From Nitrosomonas sp. (GTDB taxonomy: Bacteria > Pseudomonadota > Gammaproteobacteria > Burkholderiales > Nitrosomonadaceae), in contig SXJH01000188.1 of assembly GCA_005779435.1 (NCBI GenBank), positions 1 to 5,872 of the forward strand: a DNA stretch of 5,872 nt, given 5' to 3'. The notes beneath the pieces are model-generated. The model worked only from the letters and a program-made list of their open reading frames with translations, was not told the DNA's origin and searched no databases. Shown here one piece after another: positions 1 through 4,964 of this stretch. The translations under genes and the position numbers were made by a program. Each line of letters begins with the position of its first letter. Positions within the stretch are counted from its first letter, which is position 1.

Positions 1-62
1 ATATGTTCTTTCCTTAATATATTAAGGAATGGATCTTGTAGTAATTGTCCCTTGTTACCCAT
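1..62 (-). CDS. hfq: Hfq RNA chaperone, N-terminal fragment (cut by left edge)
   Basis: Reading leftward from the ATG at 62-60 gives 20 codons, beginning MGNKGQLLQDPFLNILRKEH. The next codon starts AT, which fits the isoleucine expected in the family's (I/V)PVSIYLVNG continuation outside the window. The pattern GQ-LQDPFLN-LR is the diagnostic N-terminus of proteobacterial Hfq, whose first helix rests on the Sm ring. Hfq forms a cytoplasmic homohexamer that pairs small RNAs with target mRNAs and affects RNA decay. The start is supported by an AGGGAG ribosome site 6 nt upstream. The gene lies downstream of the peroxidase gene on the same strand but is separated from it by a stem-loop, so it probably has its own promoter. 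The best -10 candidate I see is TACAAT (complement of 138-143), with no convincing -35. A perfect 16-bp palindrome (54-69) covers the start codon. The identification rests on 20 residues, but the match is specific. Confidence 0.93.
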   Translation of the reverse strand, partial: MGNKGQLLQDPFLNILRKEH

Positions 63-68
63 GGGTAA

Positions 69-74
69 CTCCCT
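69..74 (-). promoter_or_regulatory. Ribosome binding site of hfq
   Basis: On the minus strand the hexamer AGGGAG lies 6 nt before the ATG at 62-60. It fixes the hfq start. The same hexamer precedes the peroxidase gene with a 7-nt spacer. The last base of the palindrome 54-69 is the final G of this site, so a hairpin there would crowd the initiation region. Confidence 0.75.
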
Positions 75-184
75 ATTCTAATTATTGGTTATCGGCTTGG
101 TGACTCTACTTGATTTTTCGATCTAAATCTAGATTAAATTGTACAGATATTGCAGTAACGTTTTTAGTAGATTTAAAAACGCTC

Positions 185-212
185 ACATCCGGATTATTTT
201 CAATCCGGATGT
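185..212 (-). terminator. Stem-loop between the peroxidase gene and hfq, probable terminator
   Basis: An 11-bp perfect inverted repeat (185-195 with 202-212, core CATCCGGATT) encloses a 6-nt loop. It lies 57 nt past the peroxidase stop codon. In the minus-strand direction the stem is followed by GAGCG and then five T. The T run can partly pair with an A run before the stem (around 218-225), which would extend the hairpin. The gap between stem and T run is longer than in a textbook intrinsic terminator, so termination is an inference from placement. The symmetric layout could also work on the plus strand, but no plus-strand gene is seen to its left. Confidence 0.55.
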
Positions 213-269
213 TAAGACGATTTTAGGTACTACAATAAAAACTTTTCAAAATACCAAACAACAGCAAAC

Positions 270-1262
270 TTAAAACGGCACAGGCCTTGGGGTGTTATTA
301 TTTGAAGGCGGCAGAACCGGTAATTTGATATCGGGTTGCTCGCCAGTCAGCGTTTTCAAGAAAGCAACAATACTGTCGATTTCTTTCTTGTTGAAATCGC
401 GATCCAATTGCACCTTACCCATTGTTTTTACAGCATCTTCCAAAGTCGCTGCGGCACCATCATGGAAGTAGGGATAGGTTAATTCAATGTTACGCAATGT
501 CGGTACTTTAAACACATTTAAGTCCGTATCTTTGCCTGTAACTCCTTTTCTACCTTCAGCCTTGCTGTCGGTCTTGTAAGGATGATGCACACCGAACTTC
601 TGGTAAAGCGCCCCGCCGACGGCCGGGCCGTTGTGGCAGCCTGAGCAACCGCTGCTCTTGAATAATTCATAACCTTCCAATTCTTGCTGATTCAGCGCTT
701 TTTTGTCGCCTTCCAACCATTTATCGAAACGTGAACCCGGCGTTACCAACGTTTCTTCAAAAGCTGCGATTGCTGTAGTTACACGATCAATATCGACTTG
801 GTCGGTACCAAATGCTTTAGCAAAGTGCGCGCGATATTGCGGAATCGATTGCAATACTTCAACGGCTACTTTATGCGTCGAAGCCATTTCACCAGGATTT
901 GCGATAGGGCCGCCCGCTTGTTCTTTTAGATCTTTTGCGCGCCCATCCCAGAATTGCGCCAAATTCATGCTGGCATTCAACACAGTCGGCGCATTGATCG
1001 GACCTTGCTGCCAAGCATGTCCGATTGAGGTTGGAATATTATCGGTTCCGCCCATGCTTAAGTTATGGCATGAATTGCAGGAAATAAATCCTGATTTTGA
1101 TAATCTTGGATCAAAAAATAGCATCTTACCCAATTCCACCAAATCAGCATTAGCTACTTTAGCTGGTTTAATAGGTTGGATCGGTTCATTGGCTGACACA
1201 TTTATCGAAGTGACAAGAGCGCCAATCGATAACAATGACGCAACCAGTGTACGTATTTTCAT
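270..1262 (-). CDS. Periplasmic diheme cytochrome c peroxidase
   Basis: The predicted protein has 330 residues and is a bacterial diheme peroxidase of the CcpA/MauG superfamily. It reduces hydrogen peroxide to water in the periplasm using electrons from small c-type cytochromes. A signal peptide (MKIRT, then a hydrophobic stretch, cleaved near A24 in VSA-NEP) directs export. Two CXXCH heme sites are present: C62-NS-C65-H66 and C206-SG-C209-H210. Other family residues are H82 (SIGHAW), the putative distal ligand of the first heme; W105 (QFWDGRA), the Trp between the hemes; E125 (NPGEM), the peroxidatic-site glutamate; the PTLRN-ELTYPYFHDG segment (254-269); and M281 (MG--QL), the probable ligand of the electron-transfer heme. 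The 16-residue H66-H82 and 20-residue W105-E125 spacings match the Pseudomonas aeruginosa enzyme. The sequence and Pro-rich tail (PVLPPSNN) closely resemble, from memory, the N. europaea enzyme. The frame stays open upstream to 1400, but the start at 1262 is chosen because it has both the ribosome site and the signal peptide. Confidence 0.95.
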   Translation of the reverse strand: MKIRTLVASLLSIGALVTSINVSANEPIQPIKPAKVANADLVELGKMLFFDPRLSKSGFISCNSCHNLSMGGTDNIPTSIGHAWQQGPINAPTVLNASMNLAQFWDGRAKDLKEQAGGPIANPGEMASTHKVAVEVLQSIPQYRAHFAKAFGTDQVDIDRVTTAIAAFEETLVTPGSRFDKWLEGDKKALNQQELEGYELFKSSGCSGCHNGPAVGGALYQKFGVHHPYKTDSKAEGRKGVTGKDTDLNVFKVPTLRNIELTYPYFHDGAAATLEDAVKTMGKVQLDRDFNKKEIDSIVAFLKTLTGEQPDIKLPVLPPSNNNTPRPVPF

Positions 1263-1269
1263 CGGTATT

Positions 1270-1275
1270 CTCCCT
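1270..1275 (-). promoter_or_regulatory. Ribosome binding site deciding the peroxidase start
   Basis: On the minus strand AGGGAG precedes the ATG at 1262-1260 by 7 nt. No comparable site precedes the upstream in-frame ATG at 1400. The 46 residues between the two starts would bury the signal peptide inside the protein. This site therefore selects the shorter, 330-residue product. Confidence 0.75.
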
Positions 1276-1282
1276 AATAAGT

Positions 1283-1317
1283 AAAAAACGGCTTGTAATG
1301 GCGCAGCCGACCACGCC
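1283..1317 (-). terminator. Terminator-like hairpin with overlapping upstream hairpin in the peroxidase leader
   Basis: On the minus strand CGGCT (1309-1305) can pair with AGCCG (1293-1289), directly followed by six T (1288-1283). One bulged A would allow a sixth pair. This resembles a short intrinsic terminator ending about 20 nt before the peroxidase ATG. An alternative hairpin just upstream, GGCGTG (1317-1312) with TGCGCC (1305-1300), has four Watson-Crick and two G-U pairs and shares bases 1300-1309 with the first. The two cannot form together, which is the arrangement seen in transcription attenuators. It could instead simply end rppH transcripts, since it lies about 120 nt past the rppH stop. 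Both stems are short, so function is unproven. Confidence 0.4.
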
Positions 1318-1343
1318 TGATGAGTCATTATCCATACAAAGGG

Positions 1344-1374
1344 ATTATATACATAAACGGAAAATCGCTTTTCC
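1344..1374 (-). promoter_or_regulatory. Possible peroxidase gene promoter with inverted repeat near -35
   Basis: The minus strand carries a perfect TATAAT (complement of 1344-1349) about 80 nt before the peroxidase start. At normal spacing I see no good -35 hexamer. That position is instead occupied by an inverted repeat, GGAAAA-N4-TTTTCC (1359-1374). A good -10 with a poor -35 and a nearby dyad would fit a promoter controlled by a DNA-binding protein. I do not recognise the repeat as a known operator, and it does not match the FNR consensus TTGAT-N4-ATCAA. Confidence 0.35.
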
Positions 1375-1427
1375 CATCTATCCCAAACTTGTGCAATCAA
1401 TATACCCTTAAAAATACCTTATCGATA

Positions 1428-1991
1428 CTATTCACTTACTTCCAATCGACTGGCTAAAACAATTTCTTTCTTTTCCATGATGAAATCATTTGCTTCATAG
1501 CCGGAGCTTTGGCACGGATTCGTCTTCAGCAGCCGCGACAATTCCGTTAATGCTTGCTTGTAAACTTTACGTTTGAACTCAACCACCGTATCCAATTCAA
1601 CCCAATATTGATTCCAACGCCAAGCATCAAACTCCGGATGTGCGGTTCTGCGTAACGATACATCGCTATCACGCCCGATCAGGCGCAACAAATACCAAAT
1701 CTGTTTTTGGCCTTTATAATTACCGCGCCATTCACGCCTAATCCATCGATCGGGTACTTCATAACGCAACCAGTCGCGCGTACGTCCGACAATCTCAACA
1801 TGATTCGGACGCAACCCTATTTCTTCGCTCAATTCCCGATACATGGCTTGCTCAGGACTCTCTCCAGACTTAATGCCGCCTTGAGGAAATTGCCAAGAAT
1901 TTTGTTTTATACGTTTACCCCAAAATACTTCATTCTTCGAATTCAGAAGGATAATACCGACATTGGGGCGATATCCATTACGGTCAATCAT
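1428..1991 (-). CDS. rppH: RNA pyrophosphohydrolase (Nudix family)
   Basis: The protein has 187 residues; E. coli RppH has 176. RppH removes pyrophosphate from the 5' triphosphate end of transcripts and so exposes them to RNase E-type decay. The Nudix box GX5EX7REUXEEXGU is complete at residues 38-60: G38, E44, R52, E53, E56, E57, G59, L60. E53, E56 and E57 are the expected metal-binding glutamates. RppH-typical stretches flank it: the N-terminal MIDRNGYRPNVGI, NSWQFPQGG just before the box, RDWLRYEVP after it, and PEFDAWRW-YW and VEFKRKVY further on. The last 30 or so residues are not conserved in my reading. The start matches the family N-terminus exactly, although no strong ribosome site precedes it. 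The gene is divergent from proS, and the peroxidase gene begins 165 nt downstream on the same strand. Confidence 0.95.
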   Translation of the reverse strand: MIDRNGYRPNVGIILLNSKNEVFWGKRIKQNSWQFPQGGIKSGESPEQAMYRELSEEIGLRPNHVEIVGRTRDWLRYEVPDRWIRREWRGNYKGQKQIWYLLRLIGRDSDVSLRRTAHPEFDAWRWNQYWVELDTVVEFKRKVYKQALTELSRLLKTNPCQSSGYEANDFIMEKKEIVLASRLEVSE

Positions 1992-2007
1992 AAGAATTAC
2001 TCATCTG

Positions 2008-2032
2008 ACCCAATCAAATGGGTGGATTTTTT
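2008..2032. other. Short hairpin with T run in the rppH-proS intergenic region
   Basis: ACCCA (2008-2012) and TGGGT (2019-2023) form a 5-bp inverted repeat with a 6-nt loop. It is followed after GGA by six T (2027-2032) on the plus strand. It lies in the probable rppH leader on the minus strand and upstream of proS on the plus strand. The stem is too short to call a terminator. At most it could limit stray plus-strand transcription into proS. Confidence 0.25.
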
Positions 2033-2113
2033 CATACTTTACTACAGATTGAAAGTGCCCATCGGACAAAATCCGCATATATCCGAGCATTTCAACTCAT
2101 TATCAACAACGAT

Positions 2114-2130
2114 CCGTATCTCAGATATGG
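2114..2130. promoter_or_regulatory. 17-bp near-perfect dyad in the divergent rppH-proS promoter region
   Basis: CCGTATCT and AGATATGG flank a single central C; seven of eight positions are complementary and the eighth is a G-T pair. The dyad lies 69 nt before the proS start and 123 nt before the rppH start, where a shared operator could sit. I do not recognise the motif. The rest of this 207-bp region has only weak promoter-like hexamers, such as TATAAG at 2146-2151 and TAAAAT at 2162-2167 toward proS. Confidence 0.25.
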
Positions 2131-2198
2131 ACTAACCCGAACTTTTATAAGTATTTCAAGGTAAAATTGCCGTTTTTTATCATAACTGGAATCCCCTC

Positions 2199-3914
2199 AT
2201 GCGCGTCTCGCAGTTTTTTATTTCAACCCTCAAAGAAGCCCCTACCGAAGCTGAGCTTATCAGCCACAAACTTATGTTGCGCGCCGGCCTGATCAAACGC
2301 CTTGGCAGCGGACTTTACACCTGGATGCCCTTGGGCCTGCGGGTATTGAGAAAAATAGAAAATATTGTCCGCGAAGAAATGAATAACAGCGGTGCCATCG
2401 AAGTGCTGATGCCCACCATTCTGCCCGCCGAATTGTGGCAGGAATCCGGTCGTTGGGACGTATTCGGACCTCAAATGCTTAAAATCAAAGATCGGCATAA
2501 ACATGATTTTTGCTTTGGCCCTACGCACGAAGAAGTCATTACTGACATAGCGCGCCGTGAAATCAAAAGCTACCGTCAATTGCCGCTCAACTTCTATCAG
2601 ATACAAACCAAATTTCGCGATGAAATCCGTCCGCGCTTTGGTGTAATGCGTGCACGTGAATTCTTAATGAAAGACGCTTATTCTTTTCATACCGATGAAG
2701 CCAGCCTGCTGCAAACTTATCAAGTGATGTACGAAACATATGGCCGCATTTTCACCCGGCTTGGTTTGAAATTCCGTGCTGTCGCTGCAGATACCGGCGC
2801 TATCGGCGGTAGCGGCTCCCATGAATTTCATGTATTGGCGGATTCGGGAGAAGATGCGATTGCTTTCTGTCCATCGTCGGATTATGCCGCCAACATCGAA
2901 TTGGCCAGTGCCTTACCTTCACAGCACAAAAGAAACACTCCCGAAGGTGCCATGCAGAAAATCGCAACACCGCATAAAAAAACCTGCACGGAAGTTGCCG
3001 AGTTTTTAGAAATTCCTTTACAAAACACTGTCAAGACGCTGGCTGTAAAGTCAAATGATAAAATATTCTTATTATTATTACGCGGCGATCATCAACTCAA
3101 TGAACTAAAAGTTAGAAAAATCCCCTTTTTATCCGAGTTTCAAATGGCCACCGAAGAGGATATCCTGCAAGTAACCGGAACAGTGCCGGGATATATCGGC
3201 CCTGTCGGATTGAATGCCGATATATGTATCGTTGCCGATACAGCGGTAATCAACATGAGCAATTTTGTTTGCGGCGCCAACGAAGAGGGATTTCACTTGA
3301 TGCAGGTAAACTTTGACCGCGATCTCAAACTGCCGGAACATGTATTCGATATTCGAAATGTTAATGCTGGAGATGCATCGCCGGATGGCAAAGGAATTTT
3401 GGAAATATGCCGGGGTATTGAAGTCGGTCACATATTTCAATTACGCACCAAATACTCGTCAACGATGAAGGCTACTTTTCTTGATGAATCCGGACAAACG
3501 CACCCGATGGAAATGGGGTGTTACGGTATCGGTGTCTCGCGTATCGTCGCTGCCGCCATCGAACAAAACCATGACGAGCGCGGTATCGTTTTCCCGCTTG
3601 CGATCGCGCCGTTTCAGCTTGCCATCGTGCCGATCGGCTTGCGTAAAAGCATACAAGTAAAAGAGATGACGGAAAAACTCTATAAGCAATTTTCCATAGC
3701 GCGCATCGAAGTATTATTGGACGATCGCGACGAACGCCCCGGCGTAATGTTTGCCGACATGGAGTTGATTGGCATACCGCATCGGATTGTTATCGGCGAA
3801 CGCGGACTTAAACAGGCAACAATCGAATATCAAGGACGCGAAGATCAAGCCTCGCAGGCAATCCCTATCGATGAAATTTTTACATTCATAACGGCAAAAC
3901 TATGCATAAGCTAA
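2199..3914 (+). CDS. proS: Prolyl-tRNA synthetase, bacterial type with editing domain
   Basis: The protein has 571 residues, almost the same as E. coli ProRS (572). It charges tRNA-Pro with proline in the cytoplasm and clears mischarged Ala-tRNA-Pro. The class II core is visible: the N-terminal catalytic part with motif 1 around residues 60-80, the ATP-contacting FGPTHEE (106-112), motif 2 (FRDEIRPRFG, 139-148, then REFLMKDAYSFH, 153-164) and motif 3 (MGCYGIGVSR, 439-448). The editing (INS) domain is inserted at about 225-405. It contains K279, the position known to be essential for editing in E. coli, and a G331-YIG-P335 loop matching the family's GXXXP. The C-terminal anticodon-binding domain runs from about 470 to the end (DDRDERPGVMFAD, 508-520). 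The ATG is preceded by only a weak GGA 8 nt upstream, but MRVSQFF is the family N-terminus. The last 13 nt overlap the next gene. Confidence 0.97.
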   Translation: MRVSQFFISTLKEAPTEAELISHKLMLRAGLIKRLGSGLYTWMPLGLRVLRKIENIVREEMNNSGAIEVLMPTILPAELWQESGRWDVFGPQMLKIKDRHKHDFCFGPTHEEVITDIARREIKSYRQLPLNFYQIQTKFRDEIRPRFGVMRAREFLMKDAYSFHTDEASLLQTYQVMYETYGRIFTRLGLKFRAVAADTGAIGGSGSHEFHVLADSGEDAIAFCPSSDYAANIELASALPSQHKRNTPEGAMQKIATPHKKTCTEVAEFLEIPLQNTVKTLAVKSNDKIFLLLLRGDHQLNELKVRKIPFLSEFQMATEEDILQVTGTVPGYIGPVGLNADICIVADTAVINMSNFVCGANEEGFHLMQVNFDRDLKLPEHVFDIRNVNAGDASPDGKGILEICRGIEVGHIFQLRTKYSSTMKATFLDESGQTHPMEMGCYGIGVSRIVAAAIEQNHDERGIVFPLAIAPFQLAIVPIGLRKSIQVKEMTEKLYKQFSIARIEVLLDDRDERPGVMFADMELIGIPHRIVIGERGLKQATIEYQGREDQASQAIPIDEIFTFITAKLCIS

Positions 3915-4498
3915 TTATAATTTACCCTTTATTGTTGCTGTGTTTCTCCGGTATTGTGCACGCCAATAAGTACACGGAAGAACAATTGATAACCAGCACG
4001 CAAACCTATGCGCTGCAAGAATTGAGCGATCAGGCCGTTTCCTACATTGAGTATGCCGCCATTGCAGATAACATCGCTTGGTTGATTGCCATGAGTAAGC
4101 GTTTGGAAAAATACATACCGGATCGCATCGAACGTGAAGAGTTCTTAAGAACCGTATTTTATGAAGCGACGCGCGCAGGATTGGATCCGCAACTGGTACT
4201 GAGCATTATCCAGGTCGAGAGCGGCTTCAAGAAATATGCCGTCTCGCATGCCGGTGCGCGAGGCTATATGCAAGTCATGCCGTTTTGGGTGGATACGATC
4301 GGTCAGCGAGAACACAACCTTTTCCATTTGCGCGTCAATCTTCGCTACGGATGCACCATTCTGCGGCACTATCTCGATAAGGAAAAAGGAGATTATTTTC
4401 GTGCCCTTGGACGGTATAACGGCAGCTTGGGAGAAGCCAAGTACCCTCAACTGGTTTTCAATAAATTACAAACCATTTGGCGTTACACAGCCTCATAA
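3902..4498 (+). CDS. Secreted lytic transglycosylase, SLT domain
   Basis: The protein has 198 residues with an N-terminal signal peptide (MHKLIII, hydrophobic to residue 18, probable cleavage after A21 in VHA-NK). Cys14 lies in the hydrophobic core without a proper lipobox, so a soluble periplasmic form is more likely than a lipoprotein. The SLT goose-lysozyme-like domain spans about 85-180. The catalytic glutamate is E106 in QVESGF, followed by GARGYMQVMPFW (118-129), NLRYGC (146-151) and RYNGS (171-175). Such enzymes cleave the MurNAc-GlcNAc bond of peptidoglycan and form a 1,6-anhydro end. It is shorter than most Slt/Mlt proteins, with little beyond the domain. Its ATG lies inside the last codons of proS in another frame, and no clear ribosome site is seen, so translation probably depends on ribosomes finishing proS. 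Its exact target (growth, recycling or assembly of an envelope machine) cannot be told from sequence. Confidence 0.9.
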   Translation: MHKLIIIYPLLLLCFSGIVHANKYTEEQLITSTQTYALQELSDQAVSYIEYAAIADNIAWLIAMSKRLEKYIPDRIEREEFLRTVFYEATRAGLDPQLVLSIIQVESGFKKYAVSHAGARGYMQVMPFWVDTIGQREHNLFHLRVNLRYGCTILRHYLDKEKGDYFRALGRYNGSLGEAKYPQLVFNKLQTIWRYTAS

Positions 4499-4501
4499 TT
4501 G

Positions 4502-4963
4502 TTACGGCTTTTTGGTTGACTTAACATCCAGAAACGCTTCAATACTTTCGCGTGAAATAATACCAAGCTGGCGTGCCGCCGGATTCCCGTCCGGATCGTA
4601 AAAATAAGTGCTCGGCAACAGCGACACTTCATCCAATTGCGATGCGATCTTTCGATCGCCCAGCACAATCGGATAATTGATCGCCATCGATCGAGCAAAA
4701 TTCAATACGGCTTGAGGATCGTCGATATCCATTGCCACACCGATAATCATGACATCTTTGCGATGCTCGTATATCGCTATCAAGTCGGGTATTTCTTTCA
4801 AACAGGGCGGGCACCATGTCGCCCAGAAATTAACCATCACCCATCTGCCTTTATAATCAGACAGTTGATGTATTTTTCCCGTGGTATCTTGAAACCGGAA
4901 TGCGTGGACCTGGAAGCTGAACAGCAACGCAACGGCACTTAGCAATAAGGTCGATTTTTTCAT
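4502..4963 (-). CDS. Exported TlpA-like thiol-disulfide protein
   Basis: The protein has 153 residues with a signal peptide (MKKSTLLLS, cleavage near A21 in VHA-FRF) and a thioredoxin fold of the TlpA/ResA/AhpC-TSA type. The active site is W50-C51-P-P-C54 in NFWATWCPPC. The usual cis-proline is P117 in SLLPSTYFYD, and YDPDGN (122-127) is a typical following turn. The WCPPC motif suggests a periplasmic reductant, as in cytochrome c maturation or protein thiol repair; the substrate cannot be read from the sequence. The ATG comes one base after the leuA stop codon on the same strand with only a weak ribosome site, so the two are very likely co-transcribed and translationally coupled. It converges on the transglycosylase gene with a 3-nt gap and no terminator between them. 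Partnership with the nearby c-type peroxidase is possible but not shown. Confidence 0.9.
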   Translation of the reverse strand: MKKSTLLLSAVALLFSFQVHAFRFQDTTGKIHQLSDYKGRWVMVNFWATWCPPCLKEIPDLIAIYEHRKDVMIIGVAMDIDDPQAVLNFARSMAINYPIVLGDRKIASQLDEVSLLPSTYFYDPDGNPAARQLGIISRESIEAFLDVKSTKKP

Positions 4964-4964
4964 A

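Noticed and set aside
1..81. Open plus-strand frame ending in TAA at 79-81, possible tail of a gene
   Set aside because: The translation matches nothing I recognise and is fully antisense to the hfq start, which has specific protein similarity and a ribosome site.
126..135. 10-bp palindrome AATCTAGATT upstream of hfq
   Set aside because: Short and AT-rich; palindromes of this size are expected by chance, and it has no clear relation to a promoter element.
703..1284. 193-codon plus-strand reading frame antisense to the peroxidase gene
   Set aside because: It lies in a frame opposite well-conserved heme-protein coding sequence. Its product shows no motif beyond what reverse translation of the peroxidase would give.
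1263..1400. 46-residue N-terminal extension of the peroxidase reading frame (ATG at 1400)
   Set aside because: A good ribosome site and a complete signal peptide start at the internal ATG at 1262. The extension would bury the signal peptide, and it overlaps the likely promoter and leader hairpins.
1707..2135. 142-codon plus-strand reading frame running from inside rppH into the intergenic region
   Set aside because: Most of it is antisense to rppH, the product has no recognisable motif, and no ribosome site is evident. It looks like a shadow frame.
3902..3961. Lipoprotein signal at Cys14 of the transglycosylase
   Set aside because: The residues before the cysteine are LLL, which does not fit the usual lipobox with a small residue at -1. 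A type I cleavage site follows at A21.
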